In this document: in pieces, positions 42,728 through 53,854 of the stretch
Layout: every line of letters begins with the position of its first letter
How positions within the stretch are numbered: position 1 is the stretch's first letter
NCBI GenBank assembly: GCA_030762935.1
Contig: CM060898.1
Location: forward strand, 101,625,281 to 101,689,280
Direction: 5' to 3'
DNA: 64,000 nucleotides
From: Hymenopus coronatus
Lineage: Eukaryota > Arthropoda > Insecta > Mantodea > Hymenopodidae
Notes under the pieces: model-generated
Told to the model about the DNA's origin: nothing
Databases searched by the model: none
The model's input: only the letters and a program-made list of their open reading frames with translations
Position numbers and translations under genes: made by a program

Positions 42728-43405
42728 CGTGGCCCTTTTTTTTTTAACCTCCGATAGTCTATAAATATAACAAAAGTTCATAGAAAACAATTACTTTATT
42801 ACTAAAAGTTTTGTACACTTATGGTTACTTTTTCAACATAATCACCGAAAAGATTAAGAATTTTACTGTACCTGTGCAAAAGCATTACAATACCCATTTC
42901 AAAAAATGTTGCCGTCAATGATTTCAAATGAGCATTGACGTTGTTTTGAAGTCTTCGTTGGTTTGAAAATGTTGCTATCCTAGCCACATCTTCAGTTCAA
43001 GGAAAAGGTGAAAGTCGCTGGGTGCCAGGTCAAGACTGCACGGCGGATGATTGAAAATGTCCCATTGAAATTGTTCAAGGAGCCGATGAGTTATGCCAGC
43101 GTTGTCATGGATCAACACAATTCCTGAAGTCAGCATTCTTCTTCATTTGTTTTGAATGGCTCTCCGCAAACGTCGTAAAGTACGAAGATCTTCAACACAT
43201 ATTCATTTGAAATCATTGGCGGCAAAATTTTTTGAAGCGGGTATTGCAAAGCTTTTGCACAGGTACGATAAATGTGTCAATCTTTTCGATGATTATGTTG
43301 AAAATTAGCCACAAGTGTACAAAACTTTTAGTAACAAAATAATTGTTTTCTCTGAACCTGTCTGTTATTTATAACCTATCGGATGTTGAAAAAAAACGGC
43401 CCTCG
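42728..43405 (-). mobile_element. Long-TIR mariner derivative, second copy, flanked by TA
   Basis: TA dinucleotides at 42726-42727 and 43406-43407 bracket a 678-bp element with ends CGTGGCCC and GGCCCTCG. The ~200-bp arms (42728-42951, about 43190-43405) again carry the transposase 3' end (GGTACGATAAATGTGTCAAT on the right). The centre is in the opposite orientation to the 21.1-kb copy. Both share the same rearrangement, so they descend from one rearranged source. Confidence 0.9.
42952..43189 (-). pseudogene. Mariner transposase fragment
   Basis: On the minus strand the LIHDNA motif (second catalytic Asp), the LLEQFQWDIF segment and a CSLDLAPSDFHLF version of the third-Asp motif are readable. 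Relative to the 21.1-kb copy a few codons after HDNA are deleted (the RPHTAG region) and stops occur. The N-terminal half is absent. Confidence 0.8.
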
Positions 43406-43407
43406 TA

Positions 43408-43705
43408 TTTTTGTACGATACCATTCTTGTGGTCTCTGATAGAACACAGCTGTGACCTCAAGTGCACGCCTGGCTGTAGCGAAAATTACATTTCCCCGGT
43501 TAACTTCTCTATAGACAAGCGAGTTTCCTGAAAATACAACAACAGGCGTGACAATATGAATATATTTTATACACAACCTAAAATAAATGTTCCCCCATGG
43601 TCATTAGTTTTTGCTATTTTGGTAGCAGAGCGTGGCCTTAATCATGATAACCGAATTGAAAGTTCTGGATGTTAGATATTCCTCATCCATAAACAACCGT
43701 ATTAT
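43408..43705. other. Unique sequence
   Basis: No feature is recognised. Confidence 0.3.
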
Positions 43706-44475
43706 TACTTTCTCTACACTTGCTATGTACATAGTGTATAGAGGTCATATTGTAAGGTACCCAAAAATTCGATACCGAGATTTCACCGGAAATACATATT
43801 TTGGGCTCCCCTGAATCCAAAAGAAAAGCATTTTTGGAAAAATGTCTGTGTGTGTGTGCATAGCTCTAAAACGAAGAAACCGTAGAATACCAAACTTGAT
43901 ATTTAAGTTTGGTATCTTCCAAGGATGCCACATGAAGATTTTCAAGAAAATCCCCCCACCCATTTCCTCAAAAATGGCACTAACGATTTTGATTAAAATA
44001 TCGTATATTAAAGATATTTACCTGACAAATAAAATGTATATCTTTAATTTTCTAGGAATAAATTCAGAAGCCTACTTTATTCATGATGCATTTTACGGAA
44101 TTTTGCATAACTGCCAAGCCGTAAGAAATGGACAAAAGCTTAAAACACAAAAAATGTAGAGCACGTTAAAACACACAATTTATGTTACACACATTTTTTC
44201 GTGGACTTGATCGTTTTCGAGATATTCCTTGGTTTTGGTTTCAGCTTTGAAAAGCTTATATTTTTCTCATATAGAAATTTGTCAACTCCAGTCTATACAA
44301 ACAAAGGAACTTGTTACACAGCAACCAGCTTTTGACTATCAGTTTAAACTCCGTTATTTCGCTTCCGTTATTTCGCTTTTTTCTTGATTAGCATGAAGTA
44401 AATAGTAGCATAAGTTTTTTAACAATAATTTGTTGCAGAGATGCAGAGAAAGTCATGTGAAGACATAAGATTTTT
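43706..44475 (-). mobile_element. Rep850 copy, near full length, type I
   Basis: ATTACTTTCTCTACACTTGC, TATGTACATAGTGTATAGAG starts it. GATACCGAGATTTCACCGGA, ACCAAACTTGATATTTAAGT, GCCACATGAAGATTTTCAAG and AGCAACCAGCTTTTGACTAT follow. The CCAAACTACCCTTTACATGG block is deleted near 43962. It ends AGAGAAAGTCATGTGAAGAC. Confidence 0.85.
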
Positions 44476-44905
44476 TATCTTGTTTCTTTGCTGTATCTTG
44501 CTCCCTTTGCCAAGTTTAATCGGAGTGTTAATGAACTCTCTGTGACGCCAGTAATCTAATTAGGTGGCCTAAAGACAGGGTATAGACCACACAACAGGGA
44601 CTGACTGGATGGTCTACTTTAAGTTGCTAGTCACCTGACAATTAGCTCTACCGCAGTAGGTCCCTAGTGAGAGACTTGGCAAATATAAACACAGGGATCA
44701 TAGAGCAACAGGGTTCCTCCAGGCGTGCGAGCGCTAACGTGCTCATTACAATATCATTTGGGAACAGCCTCAAGACACTGAAAATAACTTGTAATTAGAC
44801 ATTCCTTACATTAGAACACACCTATACATTCATTGTAATATGTAACTACGTATTTTATAGAGGCATTGCAAATAAGCAAGAACAATCTGATGCGTTGTAT
44901 CCATA
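44476..44905. other. Unique sequence
   Basis: This GC-moderate stretch has no recognised family or frame. Confidence 0.35.
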
Positions 44906-44907
44906 TT

Positions 44908-45743
44908 ACTTTTTACTTTCTCTACACGTACTATGTACATAGTGTATACAGAAGGTATTGTATTCCACCCAAAAATTCGATACGGAGATTTCACTGGAAA
45001 TATGTGTTTTGGTTCCCCCTGAATCCAAAAAAAGCATTTTTACAAAAAGGTCCGTGTGTATGTGTGTGTGGACAGCATTGCTCAAAAACGAAAAGTCCAT
45101 TAAAAACCAAATTTGGTATTTAGTTTAGATATCTTCCAGGGATGCTACACGAGGATTTTCAAGAAAATCCCCCCACCCCTATCTACCTTTTACATGGAAT
45201 TTTTTTCGAAAATTTTGATTTTCTAAAAAATGGCTCTAACGATTTTGATTAAAATATCGTACATTACATATATTTACCTGAAAAATAAAATGTATATCTT
45301 GAATTTTCTGGGAATAGCCTCTAAAGACTATTCTGGATGAATTTTACGGAATTTTACATAACTGCTAAACCGTAAGAGATGGACAAAAACTTACCACAAC
45401 AAATGTAGAGCAGGTTAAAATACACAATTTATGTAATATACATTTTTTTCGTGGTGTTGATCGTTTTTTAGATATTCCTTGTTTATGCTTTCAGCTATGA
45501 AAAACTTGCCTATTCCTGTCCATACAAGCAAAGGAACTTGAATCACATAGCAACCAGCTTTCGACTATCAGTTTGACCTATGGTAATCCCTTATTTCGCT
45601 TCTACTTACAAGGAAGAAAGTAATACGACTATTTCTGCAAATTTATTCTCGATTAGGATGAAGTAAATAGAAGCATAAGCCTTTTAAAAAAAATTGTTGC
45701 AGAGAAGTAGAGAAAGTCATGTGAATGGAACACATCAGATTTT
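44908..45743 (-). mobile_element. Rep850 copy, full length, type I (good reference copy)
   Basis: TTTTTACTTTCTCTACACGT, ACTATGTACATAGTGTATAC starts it. Landmarks run unbroken to GCAGAGAAGTAGAGAAAGTC, ATGTGAATGGAACACATCAG. Only small deletions occur. A second copy starts at once (TTTTTACTTTCTTTCGCGTA). Confidence 0.9.
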
Positions 45744-45857
45744 TACTTTCTTTCGCGTACCATGTACATAGAGCAGTTTTTACATTCCACCCAAAAATTC
45801 GATACTGAGATTTCACGGAAATGCACGTTTTAGGGTCCCCTGTATCCAACAAAAGAC
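45744..45857 (-). mobile_element. Rep850 start fragment
   Basis: TTTACTTTCTTTCGCGTACC, ATGTACATAGAGCAG, GATACTGAGATTTCACGG and TAGGGTCCCCTGTATCC are present. It is cut after about 110 bp by a plus-oriented copy. Confidence 0.75.
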
Positions 45858-46696
45858 TCTTGCGTTCCATTCACATGAGTTCCTCAACATATTTACAATA
45901 AATTATTGTTAAACAGCTTATTCTTCTATTTGTTTTATGCTGATCGAGAAAAAATTAGCAGAAATAGTCTTATTACTTGCCTCCTTGTAAGTAGAAGCAA
46001 AATAAGAGAGTAGCATAGGCTAGAATATTAGTTATAAGCTGGTTGCTATGTGAGTCAAGTTCTTTTGTTTGATGGACATGAGTTGACAAATTCCCGTATT
46101 AGAAAGGTATACATTTTTAAAACTGAAACCAATAACGAGGAATATCTCGGAAATGGTTGCCTTTACAATAAAAATGTAAAGGACATATATTGTGTGTTTT
46201 GACAAGATCTACATGTTTTGTTATTTGCGTTTTTTTTCCTATGGCTTACGATTTACCAGTTATGCAAAATTCCGCAAAATTCATCAAGAATAAATGTCAT
46301 CAGAGGCTATTCCTATCTATATATATTTTCTCATGTAAATATTATAAATATAAGAGATTTTAATCAAAATCGTTACAGCCATTTTTGAAAAAATCAAAAT
46401 TTTCGACATTTTTTCCGTGTAAAGGAGAATTGGGTGTAGGGAGATTTTCTTAAAGATCATCGTGTCGCATCCTTGGAAGATAGCGAATTTAAATACTAAG
46501 TTGGTATTTAATAGTTCTTTCCTTTTTGGAACTATGCCCCCGCCCCCCCATACACACATACATACAGACACACACACAGACAAAAAGGTTTTGTTTTGGA
46601 TTCAGGGGGTCTCAAAACATGTATTTCCATTGAAAATAGGTATCAAATTCCTTTTCTATACACTGTGTATGTAGTACGCGTAGAAAAAGTAAAAAT
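45858..46696 (+). mobile_element. Rep850 copy, near full length
   Basis: TTGCGTTCCATTCACATGAG begins it. AGCAGAAATAGTCTTATTAC, AAGCTGGTTGCTATGTGAGT, GTGTCGCATCCTTGGAAGAT (46461), AAATACTAAGTTGGTATTTA and a C-rich/CA tract (46538-46580) follow. It ends CACTGTGTATGTAGTACGCG, TAGAAAAAGTAAAAA. Confidence 0.85.
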
Positions 46697-46731
46697 AATT
46701 TTTTGGAAAAGGTCCGTGAGTGTGTGTATAT

Positions 46732-46770
<39 letters not shown>

Positions 46771-47468
46771 TGTGGACAGCATAACTCAAAAACGAAAAGT
46801 TTGTTAATTACCAAACTTGGTATTTAAGTTCAGTACCTTCAAGGATGTGACATGATTTTCAAGGAAATCCCCCAACCTCTAAGTAGCCTTTACATGGACA
46901 AATTTTCGAACATTGTGATGTTCTCAAAAATGGCTCTAACACTTTCTTTTTTTTTTAGTATCGAATATTAAAGCTAAATATACCTGACAAATAAAATGTA
47001 TATCTTGAATTTTCTGAGAAGAGTCTCTGAAGACTACCTTATTCTGGATGAATTTTACGGAATTTTGTATAACTGGCAAACCGTAAGAGCTAGACAAAAA
47101 TTTACTTAACAGAAAATAAAGGGCTCGTTAAAACACACAGTTGATGTCATATGCATTTTTTCGTGGAGTTGATCGTTTTATAGATATTCCGTGGTTTTGG
47201 TTTCAGCTTTAAACAATTTATACTTTTCTCATACGGAAATTTGTCAATTGCTGTCCATACAAACAAAGGAATTTCTGTCACATAGCAACCAGCTTTTGAC
47301 CAATACTTTAGCCTATGGTACTACCTATTTCCCTTCTACTTGCATGAAAGCAAGTAATAAGGCGATTTCTGTTAATTTTTCGCTATCATCATGAAGTAAA
47401 ATAGATTTATTAACAATAACTTATTGCAGAGATATAGAAAAAGTAATAAATGGAACACATAAGATTTT
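46697..47468 (-). mobile_element. Rep850 copy lacking the palindrome end
   Basis: It enters at TTTTTTGGAAAAGGTCCGTG, has the (TG)n tract, ACCAAACTTGGTATTTAAGT, TGAGAAGAGTCTCTGAAGAC and CATAGCAACCAGCTTTTGAC. It ends ATATAGAAAAAGTAATAAATG, GAACACATAAGATTTTT. It meets the preceding + copy at the palindrome side. Confidence 0.8.
46736..46769 (+). repeat. (TG)n microsatellite inside Rep850
   Basis: An expanded version (17 units) of the dinucleotide tract that every complete Rep850 copy carries at this place. Confidence 0.95.
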
Positions 47469-47482
47469 TAGGAAAAGGTCCG

Positions 47483-47533
<51 letters not shown>

Positions 47534-48222
47534 CGTGTGTCTGTGAACGCGATATCTCAGAAACGAGATATTTAAGTTTAGTATCTTATAGAGATGCGAC
47601 ACAAAGATTTTGAGAAAAATCTCCTGCCCCAAACTACCCTTTACATGAAAAAAATTCGAAAAGAATGATTTTCTCAAAAATGGCTCTAACGATTTTGATT
47701 AAAATACAATATATTGAAAATATTTACACGACAAATAAAATGTATATCTTACGTATATTAGAAATAGCCTCTAAATATCTCTAATTCTGGATGAATAATG
47801 CTGGATTTTGCATTGCTAGTAAACCGCAAGCATTAGAAAAAAATATGTAGACCTCGTTGAAACATACAATTTATATCATGTACATGTTTTTTTGTTTTTT
47901 TATAGGAGTTGAGCATTTTTAGACATTCCTTACTATTGGTTTCAGCTTTAAAATACTTAAACTTTTCACATACGGGATATTGTCAGCTCCTGGCAATGCA
48001 AAGAAACGGAATTCATCACGTGGCAACCAGCTTTTAAAATATTTGACTGTCGTTTAAGCCTAGTGCATTCCATGATTTCCCCTTTACTTACACAAAAGCA
48101 TTTCTGTTTATGTTCATCTCGATTAGCATATTACTTATGAAGTAGATAGAAGGACAGTTTTTTAACAATAATTTGCAACAGAGATGTACAGAAAGTCACG
48201 TTAATGGAACACATTAGATTTT
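47469..48222 (-). mobile_element. Rep850 copy lacking the palindrome end
   Basis: It starts at TTTAGGAAAAGGTCCGTTGT, directly after the previous copy's ATAAGATTTTT end. GATGCGACACAAAGATTTTG, CAAACTACCCTTTACATGAA, GAAATAGCCTCTAAATATC and CGTGGCAACCAGCTTTTAAA follow. The end is GTACAGAAAGTCACGTTAAT, GGAACACATTAGATTTTT. Confidence 0.8.
47485..47532 (+). repeat. (GT)n microsatellite inside Rep850
   Basis: About 24 uninterrupted GT units at the same internal position as in neighbouring copies; the longest in the window. Confidence 0.95.
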
Positions 48223-48822
48223 TAGGAAAGGTCCGTGTTTGTGTGTGTGGGTGTGTGTGTACGTATCTCAAAAACGGAAAGTCTGTAAAATACCAAAGTT
48301 CGTTATTTAAGTTTAGTATCTTCCAGAGATGCGACACAAAGATTTGAGAACAATCCCCTCACCCCAGACTAACCTTTACATGGAAAACAATTCGAAAATA
48401 TTGATTTTCTCAAAAATGGCTCTAACGATTTTGACTAAAATACCGTATATTAAAGTTATTTATATGTCAAATAAAATGCATATCTGGGAATAGCTTTTAA
48501 AGAACTCTTCATTCTGAATGACTTTTACTGAATTTTGCATAACTTGTAAACCGTAAAAGATAGACAAAAACCTACTACACAAAAATACAGATTACGTTAA
48601 AACACACAATTTATGTCACATACATTTTGTTTCGTTGAATTGACTATTTCTGAGATATTCGTTGTTATTTGTTTCAAATTTAAAGTAATAAGTAGCTTAG
48701 ACAAGTTCGGTTAGTATTTATCTCGGTTATCAAGAAATAAGATAAAAGAATATGCTTTTTAACAATAATTTGTTACAGCGATGTAGAGAAAGTCATGTGA
48801 ATGTAACACATCAGATTCTTCT
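48223..48822 (-). mobile_element. Rep850 copy lacking the palindrome end
   Basis: Again it opens at AGGAAAGGTCCGTGTTTGTG, directly after AGATTTTT. GATGCGACACAAAGATTTGAG, GGGAATAGCTTTTAAAGAAC and an interior deletion after GTAATAAGTAGC are present. It ends AGAGAAAGTCATGTGAATGT, AACACATCAGATTCTT. Confidence 0.8.
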
Positions 48823-49435
48823 TATCTATTTTGCAAAAAATGACACTTATTACTTCCTCTAATAGTATTTGTACTCCACCCACAAATTTGATGTTTAGAT
48901 TTCACTGGCAATGTATATGTTTTGAGGTCCCCTGAGTCCGAAAAGGAAGCGTTTTTAGAAAAAATCCCATGTGTATGTTTGAGGACAGAATAGCTCAAAA
49001 TGAAAACCATTTACATGGATATTTTTTTGAGAATGCTGTTTTTCTCAAAGATAACCAGCAATTTTGATTAAAATACCGTATTAAAATGTATATTTTTAAT
49101 TTTCTGGGAATAGCCTCTGAAGACCTCCCTATTTTGGATTAGTTTTATAGAATGTTGCATAATGGTAATCTGTAAGAGACAGACAAAAAATGTAAAACTT
49201 GTTAAAGCACACAATTTAAGTTAAATACATCTTTATTGTAAGATTGACTTTTTTGAGATATTCCCTGTTATTGGTTTTAACTTTTAATCTACTTAAACTT
49301 CTCTCAAACGGTACCAAGTAAAGCGAACCAAACCTCAATAGTTTCACCTGCTTTTAAAAGATTATACTTTCGCTTTAGCCTAATGTATTTCCGTATTTCC
49401 CTTCTATTTATAAGGAAGCAGTTATTAAGAACGAA
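48823..49435 (-). mobile_element. Rep850 copy, palindrome and centre damaged
   Basis: TATTACTTCCTCTAATAG is what remains of the start. ATGTTTAGATTTCACTGGCA, GAGGTCCCCTGAGTCCG, GGGAATAGCCTCTGAAGACC and AGCCTAATGTATTTCCG follow. The AAATACC inverted repeat and the GATGCGACAC block are deleted near 49000. Confidence 0.7.
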
Positions 49436-49489
49436 TGCTGCTTATTTCCTATTTTCTTGTAAGCCCCAAGAGAAAATAATAGTCTAAAG

Positions 49490-50110
49490 CGACAGTTAAA
49501 TACTTTGAAAGTTGGTCGCTATGCAATGGCTTCTTCTATGTACTCCAAGTTAATCAAGATAAATATTAACAGAAATATTCTTATTGCATATTTCCTTTTA
49601 AGCACAAGAAAAGTAAGAGGATATACTAGACTAAAGTTATAATAAAATATTTTGAAGCCTGGTTGCTAAGGGATAACATTGAAGTTTCTTTCTCTTTACA
49701 TTCTCGGGAACAAGTAATTAAAAACAAATTACGAATTATAACTATCATTTGACAAAAGTATCAGTATGGAATTTTTAAAGGAATACCTCGGAAATGGCTG
49801 TCTGCACCGAAAAAGAAACAAAATATATTGAACATAAATAATATATTTTATCAGGATATTCAGGTTGTGCGTAGTAAGATATTTTCTATCTCCTACGGTT
49901 TACCAGTTATGCAAATATCATTCCGAATGAACTGGTCTTCAGACGCTTTTCCAAGAAAATTAAAGATATACGTTTTATTTGTGATGAAAGTATTTAAAAC
50001 GAATGTTCCTCACAAAAAAATTGTCAGAGCTGTTGTTGAGAAAGTCAACATTTTCCATGTAAAGGGTAGCTATGGGGGATCTTCTTGAAAATTTGTGATA
50101 TATCGCCATC
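49490..50110 (+). mobile_element. Rep850 copy, decayed, truncated at both ends
   Basis: GCAATGGCTTCTTCTATGTA, ATCAAGATAAATATTAACAG, GCCTGGTTGCTAAGGGATAA, TCCTACGGTTTACCAGTTAT, TTCAGACGCTTTTCCAAG and CATGTAAAGGGTAGCTATGG are in + order. It stops before the GTGTCGCATCC block. Confidence 0.6.
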
Positions 50111-50765
50111 CATGGTGTATTGCTTGCGTTCGAGATCTGATAAATTCGTGGTGAGCCAAGGTATAGTTCTGTGCCTTTACCCTCTTAACCACGGAAATTT
50201 AGGGATGGATTTAAGTTTGGTTTTCTGGAATTTATTTTGATGGTGTTATAGGGATAGCGCTACAGGTAGGTTCATCAACGGTTTGTTTTTTCAGGAGCAG
50301 CATCCTTGGTGCTGCTCCGCTGGTGTCTAATTTTTTATTTATTGCATGTTTATTTTAATTTTGATGACCACTCCCATAGGAGCGGGGCGAGAATAATTTA
50401 TCATCTTTGAATATATTTATATAAATTAATTTAGTTCAGCTTTATAGTTGTTGGCTGGTTTGAAACCTTCGTTATCGTGTGCCTACAAGCCACGCGGGAA
50501 ACCCTGCGTCGACGTACAGTTGTTGAATAGTTCCCTAGATATCTGATAGAGGTGTTCTCATGCTGGGCCAACCTGGTGTAGAAATTTTGAGCCCTGCACC
50601 CAATCAAATCTTCCTCACATGGGAGAGCCGAAGCATCATGTAGTAGCCTTACAGAGAAATGACAACACTAGAATAAATGGATCGGAACCCTCTTTCTGTA
50701 TTTGCTGTAACCAGAGAAGCCAGAAATCTGTTGACATGCCCCACACATCACAGGCATAGAGCATT
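50111..50765. other. Unique sequence with a strong hairpin
   Basis: No gene or family is recognised. A perfect 9-bp stem with a 7-nt loop lies at 50294-50318 (GGAGCAGCA / TGCTGCTCC). Confidence 0.4.
50294..50318. repeat. Perfect hairpin, 9-bp stem and 7-nt loop
   Basis: GGAGCAGCA, loop TCCTTGG, TGCTGCTCC. It is GC-rich in an AT-rich context. No T-run follows, so a pol III terminator reading is not supported. Confidence 0.85.
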
Positions 50766-50885
50766 AAAGGGGTGGTATAGTGGTTAACACCTGTTGAAGA
50801 TTCAAATCTGGCTGAGACTAATGGATTTTTTCGTGCGTAGCATGACTTCCTTCGGAAGGGGAATAAAACCGTGGTTCAAGATGAT
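50766..50885 (+). mobile_element. SINE-B2 copy with intact A box, 3'-truncated
   Basis: GGGGTGGTATAGTGGTTAAC is the best A-box (TGGTATAGTGGTT) in this family here. AAGATTCAAATCTGGCTGAG is the B-box region, followed by ATGGATTTTTTCGTGCGTAG, CATGACTTCCTTCGGAAGGG and AATAAAACCGTGG. It shows that the B2 head is a tRNA. Confidence 0.75.
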
Positions 50886-51029
50886 AATGTTTATTTGCAC
50901 GAAAAATAAACCCATACATTGACAGAAAAGGTACCTAGACTAAATATTTCACGTCCGTAAGTCGTGATTTCGTCCTGTAGTGTCATCTATGGATGATTAG
51001 TTGATCTCTCGTCATCATGTGCACGTAGT

Positions 51030-51455
51030 CTGTAGATTTTTATTAAAATACCATATATTAAAGTTATTTACAGCAAAAATAAAATGTATAACTTGAATTT
51101 TCTGGCAATAGCCTCTGAAGACCAGTTCATTCTAGATGAATTTTGCATAACTGATAAACCATAAGCGATAGACCAAAATTTATTGCACAAAAATGTTGAT
51201 TTCGTTAAAACACCCAATTTATGTCTTATATATTTTGCGGCGTTTACCGTATTCGAAATATTCCTTGTTATTGATTTCGGTTTTAAAACATTTGACTGTC
51301 GGTTTAGCCTAGTATTTTCCTTATTTCTCTTCTACTTATAAAGAACTAAGAAATAATACCATTTCTGCTGTTTATTTCAATTAGCATGAAATAGGCAGAA
51401 ATTTGATACAGAGATGTAAAGAAAGTCACATGAATGGAACACATCAGACTTTTTT
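51030..51455 (-). mobile_element. Rep850 copy, truncated (CTGATG-side half)
   Basis: It enters at GATTTTTATTAAAATACCAT, then GGCAATAGCCTCTGAAGACC, GCATAACTGATAAACCATAAG, TTTAGCCTAGTATTTTCC. It ends GTAAAGAAAGTCACATGAAT, GGAACACATCAGACTTTTTT. Confidence 0.75.
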
Positions 51456-52206
51456 TTAAATTGTTTAAGCAGAGAGGTGGAATTTTAATACAGCGGATGG
51501 CATTAAAATAATTGGTTATTCCTTAAGTTTATTGTATATTTATTCCTTTGTACAATCGTTGTACAACTAATTATGCTAGTATTTATCTTGATAAGCGTGA
51601 AATAGGTAGCAGGCTTAGCTTCTATAAGAATTGCTGCAAAATGGAGAAGTATATTTGATTATAGAACATCAGAAGTTCTTCTTTACTAAATTTCACAGAT
51701 ATATTGTCTTAACTGAAACAGCATCTATGAACTTATCGTTCGAATACTATAAATATATTAGTTCCAGTAAAGATTCGTGTTATGGTTGGCTTATTTGAAG
51801 TAAGTAGCTGCTTGCAGAGACAAAGAATCTCCAAACTAAACTACGCTATCTAATTATGGCCGCTCAAACGCGAAAAACAAAAGGCAGAAGCTATGACATT
51901 ATCATTTAATTAGAAAGAAAATGCTACAGATTTTAATTAGACCTAGTTTTGTATTTATAATGAATGACAAATAGAAGGTAGTGATGATAGAAATGATATA
52001 AACAAGAAGGCAAGTGCGACGTTGCTTGTCTTCCGCTAATTATCTAACAAGTATGCGACAGGAAAATTGCAGGTTCGGAAGAGGGTATCGCAAAGTACAG
52101 GAAAATCGCAATCTAAAGCAAACACACATGTTCCATGTTGTTAATAGCTGCTTATATTACCCGCCTTTCTTTCCCACTATGCGGTTCACTCCATCTGTTT
52201 TCTCTG
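51456..52206. other. Unique AT-rich sequence
   Basis: No clear family is present, apart from a faint minus Rep850 echo at 51560-51680 (TTATGCTAGTATTTATCTTG, GATTATAGAACATCAG). The frame 52014-52277 is unsupported. Confidence 0.4.
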
Positions 52207-53042
52207 CTACTATTTCGCAATCTGATGTGTTCCATTCGCATGACTTTCCCTACATCTCTGCAACAAATGATTGTTAAAAAGCATATGCTTTTATTTACTT
52301 CATGCTAATTGAGAAAAATTATCAGAAATTGTCTTATTACTTGCCTCAATGGAAGTAGAAGCGAAATAAGGGAGTACATAGGTTAAAGTGATAGTTAAAA
52401 GCTGGTTGCTATGTGACTGAAGTTCCTTTGTCTGTATTAACAGGAATTGACAAATTCCTTTATGAAAAAAGTAAGGTTTTCAAAGCAAAAACCAAAACCA
52501 AAGAATATTTAAAAAACGATCAACTCTAAAAAATGTATATAACATAAATTGTGTGTTTTAATGTGCTCTACATTTTTTGTCTGATAAGTTTTTCTCTACC
52601 TCTTACAGTTTAGCAGTTATGCAAAATTCCGTAGTCTTCAGAAGTTATTCTCAGAAAATTCAAGATACACATTTTATTTAGCAAGTAAATATCTTAAATA
52701 TAAGAGATTTTAATCAAACTCATTTGAGGCATTTTTAATAAAATCAAAATTTTTTAATTTTTTTCCATGTAAAGGGAAAATGTTCATGTCGCATCATTGG
52801 AAGATGCCAAACTTAAATACCAAGTTTGGTTTTCAACGGTCTTTTCGTTTTTGAGCCATGCTGCCCACAGACACGCACACACTCACACAGACACACACGG
52901 ACATTTTTCTAAGAATGTTTCTTTTTTTATTCAAGGGGTCTCAAAACATATACTTCCGGTGAAATCTCGGTATCGAATTTTTTAGCACAATACAATAACT
53001 TCTCTATACACTGTGCACATAGTAAGTGTAGAGAAAGTAAAA
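52207..53042 (+). mobile_element. Rep850 copy, full length, type I
   Basis: CTGATGTGTTCCATTCGCAT, GACTTTCCCTACATCTCTGC starts it. A small deletion spans the GTGGGG block near 52780. AAATACCAAGTTTGGTTTTC, TTCCGGTGAAATCTCGG and the end CACTGTGCACATAGTAAGTG, TAGAGAAAGTAAAATA are present. It is the first of three in tandem. Confidence 0.85.
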
Positions 53043-53854
53043 TATCTTATGTGTTCCATTCACATGATTTTCTCCACATCTCTGCACCAAATTATTGTTA
53101 AAAAGTTTATGCTTCTATAAGGGAACACTATAGGTTAAAGTGATAGTCAAAAGCTGGTTGCTATGTGACTGAAGTTCATTTGTTTGTATGGACAGGAGTT
53201 GACAAATTCCTGTATGAGAAAAGTATAGTTTTTCACAGCTGAAACCAAAACAAGAAATATCTCAAAAACGATCAACTCCACAAAAAATGTATACAACATA
53301 AATGGTGTGTTTTAACGTCCTCTACGTTTTTTGTGTTTTAAGTTTTTGTCCATCTCTTATAGTTTAGCAGTTATGCAAAATTTCGTAAAATTCATCCAGA
53401 ATAAAGTAGTCTTCAGAGGCTATTCCCAGAAAATTCATGATATACATTCTATTTGTCAGGTAAATATCTTTAATATACGAAATTTTAATCAAAATCTTTA
53501 GAGCCACTTTTAAGAAAACCAACGTTTTTGAAAAAAGTTCCATGCAATGCGTAGTTTGGGGTGGGGGGATTTTTCTCAAAATCTTCGTGTCGCATCCCTG
53601 GAAGATACTAAACTTAAATACGAAGTTTAGTATTTTACCGACTTTTCGTTTTTGAGTTATCGTGTTCACAGACATATGGACACACGGACACAGGCAGACA
53701 GACAGACTCACACACGGACATTTTTCTAAAAAAAATGTTTGGAGTCAAGGGGTCCCAAAACATATTTCCGGTGAAATCTTGGTATCGAATTTTTGGGTGC
53801 AATACACTATCTGCTCTATACACTATGTACATAGTATGTGTAGAGAAAGTAAAA
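53043..53854 (+). mobile_element. Rep850 copy, near full length, second of a tandem
   Basis: TCTTATGTGTTCCATTCACA, TGATTTTCTCCACATCTCTG starts it. The TTAGCAGAAATAGTC block is deleted near 53117. The remainder is intact up to CACTATGTACATAGTATGTG, TAGAGAAAGTAAAAA. Confidence 0.85.

Noticed and set aside
17050..53060. Recurrent frame KYQVWYLT..FSFLSYAVHRHTHT across many Rep850 copies (e.g. 17050, 28453, 33926, 52797)
   Set aside because: It spans the AAATACC inverted repeat and the CA microsatellite (poly Thr-His). It is short, has no stable start or stop among copies and matches no domain.
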